A stretch of DNA of 64,000 nucleotides from Amborella trichopoda (Eukaryota > Streptophyta > Magnoliopsida > Amborellales > Amborellaceae), in NCBI RefSeq assembly GCF_000471905.2, contig NW_006499799.1:5232530-5296529 (forward strand), in the 5' to 3' direction. Positions 1-11,800 of this stretch are shown in pieces. The notes beneath the pieces are model-generated. The model was not told where the DNA came from. It saw only the letters and a list, made by a program, of their open reading frames with translations, and searched no databases. The position numbers were made by a program, and so were the translations under genes. How positions within the stretch are numbered: the stretch's first letter is position 1; every line of letters starts with the position of its first letter.

Positions 1-1326
1 GTTAGGGCTTTTCTTTACTATGCGGCTCCTTTGCATTGATTCTTTCTACCTTCCTGGAGAACTCTTACACCTACTGATGTCCTTGGTTTCTGTGTTGAAG
101 TAATGCAATTTGGGACCAGAATTTCCCTAGTGGTAAAAATTGTGTCTTTAGTAATGGTGGTCCCTGAGATAACCGGTGATAACAGATCAGGAACACAGAA
201 ATGAAGCCCCCATGGTTTATTTATTTGATAATTTTAAATCACCCATAATGCTTGTGGAAATCTTATTTGTAGCTAGTTGAAAATTTTGAGCTTCATCATC
301 TGTTGCTTGAATACATTCATGGCTTATTATCTCCAATTTCATTGCTCAGAGTCGTTCTCAAACCTGGTAAGCTTTGTCTACCTCATAAACAAAACCTTTG
401 AGGGCTCAGAATGCCTGTTGCTAGATGCTCGTACACATGACTAATTGTGGTAGAACTTTCTTTTCTTTTCATCTCATGCACCGATCTTTACTCCATTGCT
501 AATGCATTTGAACCCCTTTTTGCTCTGCGTTTCTCTCTCTTCCCTTTATCTGACACTCCCATTGAAAAAACAATTATGTGGTTACTCAAGAATATAAAAG
601 CACGTGAACTTCTCTAGTTACATCCCAACCTTCAAAATACTCTCTACTTGAAGGACTATCACTCATTATGTGATGAGTACTTCTTTGTTGGATCAGCATG
701 CAGCTACTACTAGGAATCCTTGATGCTTCAACCTTTGCCGCCACAACATTTACAAAGTGCTCTATATTAATCTTTATATGCTATGCTGATAGAAGCCCTC
801 AACCCACTGTATATGAGATGTCAAACATCAGATGATTGTACAATTGACCTTGAGAGCACCATGTGAAGCACTGTAAATTGTATTTTAGAGCAATCAAATA
901 AGTCTTGCTAAGTTTTCATTCAGTGAAACATTTAAGAGGATTCTGTTTTCTTTCCACTATGTTTTAGTCTTTTTCTTGTTGACAAGTGTCTTGTTCTTTT
1001 TCATCTTAGTGTTGCCTTTTTTTGTTCCTTCTATCTATTGTTTAATTGTTTCTATGGTATACTTCTACAGATCTTGATGTTCAGATTTCAAGATTTGTTT
1101 TATTTTATGGGTAATACATCTTTTTGGTAGAGTGATGTATAATGACTTACTGTTGTGAACCTTTTCCATTCTATATGATTGTTAAATTTTATCTGTAACC
1201 ACTGAGGTATGCTTTATCATTTATTACTTTCTGATGTCAGTTAAGTGGATCTACACCAGTTGCTACATTGGTGGTTATCTTAACACTCTTCTCTGCGCAA
1301 TACTGATTTAGTGAAAAATTGCATAG
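1..1326 (+). other. Intron sequence upstream of the first visible GYRB exon
   Basis: AT-rich sequence with pyrimidine-rich tracts near 520-550 and 1010-1070 and no recognisable exon or repeat. The upstream GyrB blocks (GLDPVRKRPGMYIG-type and the NGRGIP motif) are absent, so this is the 3' part of the preceding intron. Confidence 0.6.
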
Positions 1327-1428
1327 GTCTTACATGCTGGGGGCAAGTTTGGTGGTTCACGCAGTGGTTATAGTGTCTCTGGGGGTTTGCATGGCGTGGG
1401 CTTATCTGTTGTTAATGCTTTATCCGAG
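1327..1428 (+). CDS. GYRB: GYRB exon: ATP-lid region of the GHKL ATPase domain
   Basis: A 102-base exon of 34 codons in phase 0 at both ends. It is bounded by a CATAG acceptor and a GAG|GTTTGT donor. It encodes [10 protein letters not shown] followed by [18 protein letters not shown]. This is the conserved ATP-lid of GyrB/Hsp90/histidine kinase/MutL ATPases; the lysine of AGGKF and the GLHGVG loop contact ATP phosphates in E. coli GyrB. The preceding exons, with the catalytic glutamate and the Mg-binding region, are not in the window. The frame is GTC-TTA-CAT; an overlapping ATG-started frame across the exon is spurious. The next coding piece lies 22.3 kb downstream. Confidence 0.92.
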
Positions 1429-1971
1429 GTTTGTTTTATCCCTTCTACTTGGGAATCTTCAATTTTTCCTCATGCTTTACATGTTACATGCATTTATCTG
1501 CTTACTCATCCAATTATGTGTGCTCTCTGGTGGTATAGCCTCCTGTAATAATCATGTCAAACAAATGTCGGATGTAGCTTCAGTTTCTACTTTCTAGTGC
1601 AAACGTTGTGAACTTGAATGTGCGAAACAACAGGTGCTCCAATTATTAATTGTTGAGAGAGCCCAGCTGTTCATTGGTTTTCATGGCCCCAAGGAAGGGT
1701 CCAGATTGTAGAGCAGAATGTGGACTTTAATCGAATGATGGTGCTTCCTTTTCCCTGATCAGGTGATGCATGGTTGAATGTGGCCATATTGTTCAACCAG
1801 ATGAATTTATTGCTGAAAGATGCCCGCACATTAATATCCTAGATCCAATGATATCTAAAGAAAGACTTCTATTGAATATTGATACATGTTATGGATCCAA
1901 CAGATTACCAAATTCCTCTTACACAAAACCAGGTAGGAGCCCCATTGAGTGAGAGAGAAGATACATTTTGG
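1429..1971 (+). other. Start of the 22.3-kb intron, no repeat recognised
   Basis: Intronic sequence after the GTTTGT donor. No element boundaries or conserved reading frames were seen. It ends at the TTTGG flank of the solo LTR. Confidence 0.5.
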
Positions 1972-3634
1972 TGTTGGGTTTTGTGGCCTTTAAAGGCCTA
2001 GAAAGCTTGTAAATATGATATTTTATAGTATAATATGCACTTCAGTAGGAGTGTGTGTGTTGACTAACCAAGAGGTCAGGCGGTTTATAGCCCGTCGTGT
2101 CCAAAACCTTTACTCTTGGGCATGTGGCACTACCGAGAAGTGTTACAGTGGGTCATCCCTTTTTGAGGTCTGAGAGATACCCTGGGATGATGTTTGTAGG
2201 TGAGGAGAACTGTTCTCTTGTGTACGGTTGTAGACTTATGAGAGCAGAGGCTAAAACTTCAACAAACTTCCGCACAACATGTACCCATGACAACCACATT
2301 ACTGGGATCTAGCCCTGTAAAGGGCCATGTGTATATGTGCATAGAGAGAGCTGCTTTTACATTGTGGTGACAAGCGCTAAACTTGCTCTTAAAGGAGATA
2401 TCTGAAATCCACATTTCAGGACCATGGTCCCACTTCTTATTGTCTAACTTTGACATCATGAGCCCTTGCTTTGAGGTTGTGGGTCATGGGTCTCTGTTAG
2501 GTTGGATAAGAAAACAATAGTGGATCATTGTTCTTGGGGCAAGTGGAGTGCCCTTATTGCTGCTATTTTTTGACCCACTGGTACTAGTGCACTCCTAGTA
2601 TATTTTATTTTGTATTAGAAATATTTTTATGATTTTGAAATATATTTTTCAAAATTTTAAAATATTATTTTTGTTGTAACCCCTTTAGGGGGACACACCA
2701 CTTTTTTAGATAAGACATACATAGATTAGAATCTTATTCAAATTGGGACATGAATCTTGTTTCCATTTAAACAAAATTTGAAACCCCCTCTAATATTACA
2801 ACAAAATTTCTCTCTCATGCCCTAAGATTTCCTTCTCTCTCTCTCTCTCTCTCACACCACAATTCTCTTCCTCTATTTTTACTTAAAGTAAAGAAAGGGA
2901 GAGGCCCCTCTTCCTCTCTCACGCCAACCTTTCTTTCTGCCATATTTTCTCTCACAAAAACTCTCTCTCCCTCCATATCTTGGCATGCCATCTTTTCTCC
3001 TTCTCCATTATGTGTGTAGTAACTCAAAGAAATAAAAGAAGAAAGATGAGACATGAAAATCTTAAGTGGGGTTTGTTGTATTTTGAAGAAAGAAGGGAGA
3101 AGCCCAGAGCCTAGTGAAAGATCATCTCACAAATTCAACCTTTATTATTCCTATGGGGTTTCTACAAACCCTAGTATAATTTTTGAGTTCTATAAAACCC
3201 TAGATAAAAGGTATTGCCTATAAAATCTTTCCTATCTTAGAATTTCCAGCAATACTTAAAGGATTAAATCGTGCGCAATCAGTCAGGGAATTGGGTGTGG
3301 GGTGTTCCAAGACCTGTGAGGATAACTCTAGGCTTCCACTTGTAAGTCTTATCAGTTGATTCAATTAATTTTGAATGATATTTCTTAATTTTTTTGTGAA
3401 TTTTCAGGAATATTTGCTGTACTAAAAATTATAGTGGAAGTTTGTTTAAAGCTCCTGGATAGTTTATATTTGTTTTGGCATTGAAAGTAAAGATCCTAGG
3501 TTGTATCTAGGGTATTAATTTTGATTTACAGCAGCAGTATTTAGTGGTCTATGTAAGTGGAATTCAGGTATATTAAATAAAATAATTTTTCTTTTTAAAT
3601 TCAATACCTTGACTTCCACATTGACACTTTGTCA
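1972..3634 (+). mobile_element. Solo LTR of a copia-type retrotransposon
   Basis: This segment is colinear with the 5' LTR of the copia element at 8885-12319, and the two share many blocks by eye. Examples are 2040-2560 against 8955-9475 and 2700-3630 against 11300-12310. It begins TGTTGG and ends TTTGTCA, the usual TG..CA. It is flanked by TTTGG (1967-1971) and TTTAG (3635-3639), a 4/5 match to a 5-bp target duplication. No primer-binding site follows, so it is a solo LTR. It lacks about 500 bases present in the other copy around 10890-11290. A CT microsatellite lies near 2836-2852. Confidence 0.75.
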
Positions 3635-4044
3635 TTTAGGACCATTAAGAATGCTACAGCCAGATACACTTAACACTTTAAAAAAATAAAATGCTACAGC
3701 CAGATCACTTTCTTGCTTGGGCAAGGGATAGAAGTTAGTTCAGGTGAGAAATCATCTAAGGGGTGCAGTGCTTTGTTCAAGAACATACTGTGATTGCTAA
3801 ATTTTCAGCACTATCCTTTGGTTTGGAATTCAAGATCCATAGAGGAGATAAGTGGAGACGAGTTGCCACTGTACTGAACAAGAAACCAGATTATGGGAAG
3901 CTTAAGAAATATGCCACTAATGGAATTCAGAAGAGTCTTCCTTTTTGGAGTTTACGTTGCAAATACCAATGCTAGTATCCTCAATAGAAGTCTATAGGGA
4001 TGAATGGACATATTGTCTCAATATTGTGTAATTCATCCCGATTG
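3635..4044 (+). other. Unassigned segment between solo LTR and hAT element
   Basis: A short direct repeat of an AATGCTACAGCCAGAT motif occurs at about 3650 and 3690. The rest, including an open frame at 3763-3975, is not recognised. It could be the 5' part of the L1 LINE that continues after the hAT insertion at 7036, because the hAT target duplication joins the two sides. Confidence 0.4.
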
Positions 4045-4052
4045 CTAGGAAG
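4045..4052 (+). repeat. 8-bp target site duplication CTAGGAAG (left)
   Basis: CTAGGAAG lies immediately before the CAATG terminus of the hAT-like element. It is repeated exactly at 7028-7035 after the CATTG terminus. Confidence 0.8.
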
Positions 4053-4659
4053 CAATGATAAAAAAGTTGTCCACTTGAACACCTAGGCGGCTTTCTGGAG
4101 AAAACGCCTAGGCATTCTTAAGGCGGTCACTATTAGGCGCTAGAACTAGGCGCTCGCCTAGGCGGTCGAGCGGATGATTAGGTGGTCGAACTGTTAAAAA
4201 ATTCGGCCGCTCGACTGTCTAGGTGGAAAAATTCCTAGGCGTTATCTGAGCGGGGTCATTATGCGCCTTGACTCTGGGCGGCTGCCTAGGCGGGCTAGGT
4301 GCCGCCTGTGACACTTCGAGGATGGGCGAAAAAAAAACCTTAGTGAGGGTTAAAACATTTATGTTTTTTGGGGGAAAAAGGGGTTTGGGGGGACTTTAAA
4401 CCCCCAAAACAAAAACTGTGGCCTTTAGGGTGAGAAAACCCCCCCAAAACCAATCTTTTGTGATTTAACAAAAGTTCGATAAATATTTTATTTTTTAGAT
4501 TTCTTCCCAAAACAAAGGCAATAGTTTGTGGGTGGATTTGGAGCTTCTAGTAGTGATTTTGAGAACTTTTGGGTACCCAATAGACATGGTTTGCACCGAC
4601 ATCAATTTGATTTTGATATCTTAATGAATTAAGTCTTAATTCTTAAAGTGAAACTAAGA

Positions 4660-5159
4660 NNNNNNNNNNNNNNNNNNNNNNNNNNNNNNNNNNNNNNNNN
4701 NNNNNNNNNNNNNNNNNNNNNNNNNNNNNNNNNNNNNNNNNNNNNNNNNNNNNNNNNNNNNNNNNNNNNNNNNNNNNNNNNNNNNNNNNNNNNNNNNNNN
4801 NNNNNNNNNNNNNNNNNNNNNNNNNNNNNNNNNNNNNNNNNNNNNNNNNNNNNNNNNNNNNNNNNNNNNNNNNNNNNNNNNNNNNNNNNNNNNNNNNNNN
4901 NNNNNNNNNNNNNNNNNNNNNNNNNNNNNNNNNNNNNNNNNNNNNNNNNNNNNNNNNNNNNNNNNNNNNNNNNNNNNNNNNNNNNNNNNNNNNNNNNNNN
5001 NNNNNNNNNNNNNNNNNNNNNNNNNNNNNNNNNNNNNNNNNNNNNNNNNNNNNNNNNNNNNNNNNNNNNNNNNNNNNNNNNNNNNNNNNNNNNNNNNNNN
5101 NNNNNNNNNNNNNNNNNNNNNNNNNNNNNNNNNNNNNNNNNNNNNNNNNNNNNNNNNNN
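4660..5159. other. Assembly gap of 500 N
   Basis: Exactly 500 undetermined bases, probably a default-size scaffold gap. The flanking sequence contains similar AATTAAGTCTTAATT and AATGAGTAAAGTCCTA phrases, so a repeat may have caused it. Any open frame across it is meaningless. Confidence 0.99.
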
Positions 5160-5951
5160 ACATCTTAATGATATTATATCATATATGTTAATTCCTACAA
5201 TTTTAATTATATGATATCTTAATGAGTAAAGTCCTATTGTAAAACTAATATAGTAAACAACTTAATCTTATATATTCATTTAAAACTCTTATCAAGGGGG
5301 GAGAGGGGGGGGGCTTCAATTTTTTTGAGGATTATGAGGAGACCCTATTCCTAGGCGGGTGCCCAAAATGCTTAGGTGCCTGAATCCTCATTTTTTGAAC
5401 ATTGGGTGGTCGAAAATGCGGGAAAAAGCGCCTGCCTAGGCTGCCTGCAGGAGTTTCGTGAAATTGTTTTTCAGGATGGCCTAAAATACCGTTTTCAACT
5501 ACTCTAATTCCTTGATTATGTGAATTTTGATGGACTTTTTGAAATTAAATCGAAATGCATGAGTTTAAAATATTAAATAGTTCATCTCTTATGTGTATAT
5601 TGACAAATTTTCCTATGGATTTTCTTGTGTGTAATTTTGACTTTTCAGTTTTTTGGCGTGTCGTTTACTTCTTGTATCTCTCGTTACCCCTTCAATATAT
5701 ATATTTTTCTTTTAAAATGGAAGGTGTTTTATCTCAAAGCATGCAATTATTCAATATTGCCAAGAATATAATGTCGTATATAGTGCACTTGGACAATGAG
5801 ATTCTAAACTTTGAAGGTATGTTAAAAACTATAAGATAAAACCATTATAATTAAGATATTGAGAGAGTACAAAATGATTTAAAAGAAAGCCAACAAAAAA
5901 AATGGGGTTGCTCTTTTTTTTTTTAAAAATAATCTTATGATTGATTTTAAA

Positions 5952-6807
5952 GGGAAAATTACAAAAAACCCTCAAGACCACACTTTCTATGCTACTTACC
6001 CCTAACCTAAGTTTTTCTCTCACTTTTTTCCCCAAAACAATCTTTCTATGCAAATACCTCCCCAAGGGAAAATGTTCATTTTGTTTAGATGGAAATGCCT
6101 TTCCTGTACACAAAAATCATTTTGCCCAGATTTGACGTTGACTTTCGGACCCTAATAGCAAATTGCTGGAGCGCACCATCGCATTGCCAGATCTATTATT
6201 CCAGAAACTTAAGTGCCAGATTGCTCTAAGACAACTATCAGACTGAAACTGAGTGCTGCCGGTCTGCCTTTTACATAGTGCTGGAGCCTTGGAATCCATT
6301 AACATCTATTGCCGGACCGCCCTTTGCAATTGTCGGATTGCTGTAACTCCACAATTTTTACTGTTGAACCGCACTTACATAGTGGCGGAGCCCTGTAACT
6401 CCAAAAGTATCTACTGTCAGACCACCCTTTGCAACTGTCGGAGCCCTATGACTCTAGAAGTTTTACTGCCGGGCCGCACTGACACAGTGCTGGAGCCTTG
6501 TGATTCCAGAGTGTTCTACTATCGGGACGCACTTACACATTGCCGGAGCCTTGTGACTCCAGAGTGTTCTACTGCCAGACCGCACTTTCACAGTGCCAGA
6601 GCCCTATTTTGGTGGGATAGAGGAGAGACAGGCGTGGTGGGTAAGTTAAAAGTAAGGGAGGGTAGTTTAGGCATTTTTTTACTTTTTTTTGGTTGGGGGG
6701 GTATTTGCATAGAAATTGTATTTTGGGGAAAAAAGTGAGAGAAAAAGTTAGGTTGGGGGTAAGTTGCATGGAAAGTATAGTCATGGGTTTTTTTTTATAA
6801 TTTTCCC
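5952..6807. mobile_element. Mutator-like MITE with long terminal inverted repeats, nested in the hAT
   Basis: The terminus GGGAAAATTAC (5952) is mirrored by ATAATTTTCCC (ending 6807). The inverted arms extend about 110-120 bases, covering 5952-6070 and 6690-6807; blocks such as TCTCACTTTTTTCCCCAAAA are mirrored by TTTTGGGGAAAAAAGTGAGA. Flanks GATTTTAAA (5943-5951) and TATTTTAAA (6808-6816) match at 8 of 9 positions, as expected for Mutator-type 9-bp duplications. The centre is filled by a minisatellite. No transposase is present. Confidence 0.8.
6240..6606 (+). repeat. Minisatellite of about 53-60 bp units inside the MITE
   Basis: About six degenerate units follow the scheme GGAGCCytGTGACTCCAGAG - tgttctactgcc - GACCGCACTT - acacAGTGCC. 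The spacing of one clear pair (GGAGCCTTGTGATTCC to GGAGCCTTGTGACTCC) is about 53 bases. It is GC-richer than its surroundings. An open frame crosses it because the units carry few stops; I do not regard it as a gene. Confidence 0.7.
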
Positions 6808-7035
6808 TATTTTAAAAGTTTATTAAACAAAATCTTCCCAAGTGGTTTTTTGCCTGAGGGAGTCAGGGAGTTAGTGTACAGTATATGCTCCTGCATTCTC
6901 CACTCATATTTTTTTGAGGGAAAAAGCTTATACAAGGTTGCCTCCTAATATTATTTGGGCGCCCGCCTAGGCGGCCTAGTCCGACCCCCCACCGCCTAGG
7001 TGGCCGCCTCCGACTTATTGAACATTGCTAGGAAG

Positions 7036-7619
7036 AATCCAAGTAGGAATAGGGGTGTGCGTCATGTTTAGCATCACTTTATGAAGATGACCATGGGATG
7101 CTTCAGAAAATGGAGGAGTCAAGGGGGGCTAAATGCACCCAGGAGTTTCCCATGGAGTTACTAGCATGTCTCTTATTTCCTGTGCTGATGGCTATCCAGA
7201 TTTTACACTGAGCAATAAGTTTAATGGGAAGATGACTACGTACATTCACCATGTAGTTTGGGAGGGCATGGTTCCACTTGGTTTGAATTATATGAAGAGC
7301 CAAAGGAGGATACGATATCCAAAGATTTAGATGAGGAGCCTTGGACAATGTAGTTTCAATTTTGAGATATGATTAGTGAAGGGAGGATGTCTCTGATGCT
7401 TTTTGCTCCATTGCTATCATAAAATGTTGGATAGGAATGGTGGCAACTGCAAGGGTAACAATGTAAGAAGTTCCAGGAGCAATAATAAACAAGAAGGGGA
7501 TTGGGGGGCTGTAAAACGTAGCATGTTACAACATAAATGGGCTGTCTTTGAGGTTCAGTGGGAAGGAAAGCATCTTCTTGTAAGGAACAGCCTGATATCT
7601 AGCTTTGGTCGATGAGGAT
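7036..7619 (+). other. Probable 5' part of the decayed L1 LINE
   Basis: Several short open frames lie here (for example 7133-7330 and 7403-7615) ahead of an endonuclease-like stretch. By position it would be the ORF1/ORF2 junction of the L1, but I recognise no conserved motif. Confidence 0.35.
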
Positions 7620-8203
7620 TCTCTTATGGAATATGAGGGACCTGGGGGAACCAAAAACTAGGGCATCACTTATGTAATTTGTAGGGAAGTATAAGCCAGA
7701 TGTTTTGACATTGTTAAAAAGTAAAAACAAAGCCAAAAGACTTGTGGATTAGCCGCCACACAAACTAATAATGCATCAGGATATACTAGTTCTCCAGTGC
7801 AATGTGGTTTATCTTAGTCATCTCTGAAGGCCCATTTGGGGATTCAGATGGGTCCTAACTATTGTCTATGGACCAGACACGACAAGGGAAAGGGAAGAAT
7901 TTAGAGCTTGATGGAATGACACATGTAATAAGTCGCCCTGGTGCATTGGAGGAGATTTCGATGCCTCAAGGTGTCTTCATGAAAAGAGTACGAGGTTGTA
8001 GAACAACTAGCATGAAAGGGTTCCAAAGATTCATTGACACCAATGAGAATATGAGATCTTGGAAATATTATTGAGTTGGGCAAGATATACGTGTTCTAGT
8101 TATAGCGAATCAAATCCCATCTTCGTGATACTTGTTTGCTTATTGTGTCTTTGGATTGATAAGAGAAATTTCAAGAAGCATGCTACCATGGGCTGCCAAG
8201 GCT
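7620..8203 (+). pseudogene. L1 LINE ORF2 endonuclease fragment (part 1)
   Basis: Conceptual translation with stops and frame changes gives an L1-type AP endonuclease. It includes a start like M-R-I-L-L-WNMRDLG, then VYGPDTTRER, then PWCIGGDF, then L-L-SWARYTCSSYSESNPI. In plant L1 ORF2 these blocks come in this order ahead of the SDH catalytic motif. The fragment stops at 8203, where a hAT MITE is inserted; the missing SDH motif reappears directly after it. The copy is heavily mutated and inactive. Confidence 0.7.
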
Positions 8204-8831
8204 TAGGGGGTGTAATCGAGTTATGTCGACCTGACCAGGGTCGAAGTGTTGACCCATTAGCTAGATTCGTCAGGCTGGGTCTATGTCTAAATGACTTGGA
8301 ACTGACCGTTTTTGGGACCTTTATATTATGAGAAAATGATTTCGCTTGTCCCATTGAATAATATAGTCTGGGTGGCCTGGATTGAATTTGGTCTGAATTG
8401 AATGACCAACATGACAACTTATTATTTTATTTTTAAATTTTTTTTTTTTATGCACTCAATGGACCTCAAGTTTCTAGGACAGGATGCAACATGTGTACGA
8501 GAAACAGCAAAAAAATATTACCCAAAAGGGGCAAAATATGACCGTCCCTCTCGGTCGATGCTATCTTCCAGATTGGTTTGTGTGGTTTGTGTTCGTTCGG
8601 CCTGTACTTTTGCTTGGGCAGGGAGACTCAGAATCTTTCGATACATACACACACATATTGTGTATATGTGTGTGTATACACACACATTTATAGAACATAT
8701 TCCATACATGTATTATAATTATAATTATGCAATTAAATTTTGATCCGGACTGGAACATAATTAACAGGGTCTTAATTAGTCTTGTTGGGTTGGGATGGGT
8801 TTGGGGTCTACCTGATCTGTTTACACCCCTA
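8204..8831. mobile_element. hAT-type MITE inserted in the L1 endonuclease
   Basis: It begins TAGGGGGTGTAATCGAGT, mirrored by GATCTGTTTACACCCCTA at the end (terminal repeat TAGGGGTGTAA). Flanks CCAAGGCT (8196-8203) and CGAAAGCC (8832-8839) match at 5 of 8 positions, compatible with an old hAT duplication. Independent support is that the L1 reading resumes with SDHLPI on the far side. A TG/CA microsatellite lies at 8640-8690. Confidence 0.7.
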
Positions 8832-8884
8832 CGAAAGCCTATATATATCGGACCACCTTCCAATTATTTTTGATATAGACCTTG
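8832..8884 (+). pseudogene. L1 LINE endonuclease fragment (part 2, SDH motif)
   Basis: Translates as SLYISDHLPIIFDIDL. SDH is the catalytic Ser-Asp-His of L1/APE endonucleases, and it continues the fragment ending at 8203. It is cut at about 8885 by the copia LTR. Confidence 0.7.
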
Positions 8885-11800
8885 TGAATATTGGTTTGTG
8901 GCCTTTAAGGGCTATAGACCTCTTAAATATGATATTTTATATTGGAATATGTACTTTAGTGGGAGTGTGTGTTGACTGACCAAGGGTTGGATAGTTTATT
9001 GCCCTGGTCATATCCAAAACCCTTACCTCCGGGCATGTGGACTACCGAGAAGGGTTTACAGTAGGTCCTACCATATTGAGGTCGTAGAGATGCCTAGGGA
9101 TGATTTTTGTAGGCCAAGAGAATTGTGTGGTCTTGTGTGTGGTTGTAGGCTTATGAGAGCAAAGGTCAAAGCCTCAACAATCTTCCGTACAACATGTACA
9201 TATGACAGTCGCATTACTGGTAAACAACACTATAAAGGGACACATATACATATGCATAAAGAGCCCCCTTTGAATTGTGGTGACAAGTGCTAAACTTGCT
9301 CTTAAAGGGGAGAACCGTAATCTACATTCCAGAGTCATGGTTCCACTGTTTGTTATCTAATTTTGACAAGCCAATCATGAGGCCTTGCTTTGAAAATGTG
9401 GGCCATGGGTCTTTGTTGGGTTGGATAAGAAAACAGTAGTAGATCATGGTTCTTGGGGCAAGTGGAGTCCCTTATTGTTGCTAATTTTGACCCATTAATA
9501 CCTGTCCACTATTTTAGTCTTAGCAATATTTTATGTTTTTTACATATTTTTTCAGAATTTTAAAATTATATTTCCACTGTAATATTCATTAAAAGGGTAT
9601 TTTTGAAAATTTTCAGAACTTGACAAGGCACACGTGGGAACCAAGGATCCAGCCCCCACATCTTAGGGCTGCCAACAGACAGGGCTGGGCCCGACCCGAG
9701 GCCTGGGAAAGCTCGGACCAGTTCTGGGCTGTCCTGGTAAGGCCCGGCCCGGAATAAGCCTGCCAACAGCCCGGCCCGGTAAGCCGGGAAAAATGAATAG
9801 AGGCCCGGGCTCGGCCCGGTAGGTTTGTGGCACTTTCCTTTTTCTAAATTTTAGTGCTAAGTTCCAAACAAACCAAAACAGAAAAAAAAAAAAAGGAAAA
9901 GATATAAAATTGCTGCTATGTTGAATAGAGTAAATTTTTCAAGATATTTGCTGGACCAAAGTATGGAAGAATGATCCATATGTTGATTGGTGAGCGTAAC
10001 ATGGAAATGATGGATTGGCACTCATATCTTCTGTGGACCTACATCATTCCATGCCATGTCAAATGTGTGCACAATGCAAATTAATATTCATGGAAGTATT
10101 TAATTGATAGGAAATGCTTGTTCTTAAATAATTAAGAGAGTCGTATAGAAAATATTTCTAATGAAGTGGCTTTCAACTGCATATTCATGAAATATGCTTT
10201 AGGATCAGAACATCATGTAAAATTATTTTTGAGCTCTGCATTCTCATCCATGGACCCAATCTTATAGATAAGAAAAATGAAAATATGGTTCAAGAAATAT
10301 CATCAGCATTCAATCAGCAATGATCAAGTGGTGGTCGAGGATTACTTCTTCTACTAGCTACGTATAGAACATGTATAAAACAAAACTTTCATGTCCACTT
10401 ACGTAGCTAGCTGCATCTCAAGTTTAGGAGTTCCATTTATGTGTTTTCTCTCATTTATCTGCACCAAAAGAACGAATTTTAGAATTTGAGTATGTGTTTT
10501 CTCTCATTTTTGTGCAGTGCCCATAATTCCTGGAAAAGTGTATAGAAGCTTTTGTTTTTGCCGTACTATACACATTAAAATTTTGAAGAGTGAAGCTTTT
10601 ATTAAAAAAAAAAAGGGCGTGTTAAATGGGCTGGGCTGGGCCTTATTTGGGCCCAGACGAGACATTAACGGGCTAACCAGGGACAGCCTGGCCTGCTGGA
10701 CAAATTTTGGGCTTATCAAGCTCGGCCCGGCCTGGCCCTGCCCAATAACAGTTTATGTTCAAAATTACCTGGCCCGGCTTGGCTCGAGGCCTGCTAGTGG
10801 CCTGTTAACCGGCTCGCTGGAGGCCCATTAGCCGGCCCTGCCCAGAAGCCTGCGGGCAGGCTCTGTCCATTGGTAGCCATACCACATGTGTGTGCCACCC
10901 ATTTGGGGCCCATGTGATCCCCTAGGGTGGCATGCCCCATTTTTTTAAAAGCCAAAAATGGCACGCCCCACTTATTTGAATTTAAATTTGCAACTTTTAT
11001 TTGAAGTTAGTTAGAGAGGGAATCTTCTAATTTTAAAATCGATTTGATTTGCTATTCAAGTGGGAATTTTAAAATATGGAGGATTATCTTTGACTTCTTA
11101 AAGATTATAGAAGATTTAGATAATGATAATAGTGGTTATATTATCAAATTTAAATAGGAGTTGGATTTGGTCAAAATTTTAAGAGGATAAGGTTCCTATT
11201 TTCCACCCAAAATCATGATCGCTGATTTGTGGGATGGATGACTCTGATTAAATTTCTCTCACCCCACAGATTTCCTAATTGTCCTAAAGGTCAAGCTGGA
11301 AAATAAAGATAAGACATACTTAAAGAAATCTTATTCAAATTGAGAGATAGATTTCTTTTTATTTAAACTTGATTGAACCAATTAACAATTTTTTTTTTTT
11401 TTTTAAAAAAAAGTTATTTGAACCTCTCCCAAACTTACCACAAGACTCTCTCTCTCTGTCTCTCATGCCCTAGACAAGAAAATAGTCTTTCTCTCTCAGG
11501 CCCTAGACAAGAAAAGAGTCTCTCTCTCACGTCGCAATTTTCTCTCCCTTTTTATTTTTTCTTTTCACACACGTAAAAGAAAAGGAGAGGCCTCTCCTCT
11601 GTTTTCCTCTCTCATGCCAACCTTTCTCTCTCCCATATTTTCTCTCACACAAACCTTTCTCTCTCTCCCCATAGGTGTGAGGCCACCATCTCTCCTTCTC
11701 TTGCTTGTGTAATGTCCCAAATACGAAATTAAAAGAATGGAGGTCGCACCATATGAAACTGTAAGTTAGGGTTTTCAGATTTTTGAAGAAAAGAGAGGTA

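Larger units (their letters stand above)
4053..7027. mobile_element. Non-autonomous hAT-like element with CCTAGGCGG subterminal repeats
   Basis: The element starts CAATGATAAAAAAGT and ends ACTTATTGAACATTG, giving inverted CAATG..CATTG ends. It is flanked by perfect 8-bp duplications (CTAGGAAG), the size typical of hAT transposons. Both subterminal regions are packed with short inverted motifs such as GCCTAGGCGG and CGCCTAGGC (about 4080-4310 and 6955-7010). An internal cluster at 5345-5450, which includes a TTTTGAACATTG-like end at 5393-5404, suggests a nested or composite structure. A 500-base assembly gap and a Mutator-like MITE lie inside. No transposase is readable. Confidence 0.75.

Noticed and set aside
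1319..1597. A 92-codon ATG-started frame over the first GYRB exon
   Set aside because: It is in the wrong frame; the GyrB frame over 1327-1428 gives the conserved ATP-lid and ends at a splice donor.
4648..5214. Open frames across the 500-N gap, both strands
   Set aside because: They consist of undetermined bases and carry no information.
6253..6738. A 161-codon frame in the MITE
   Set aside because: It runs through a minisatellite and inverted repeat arms; periodic composition explains the lack of stops.
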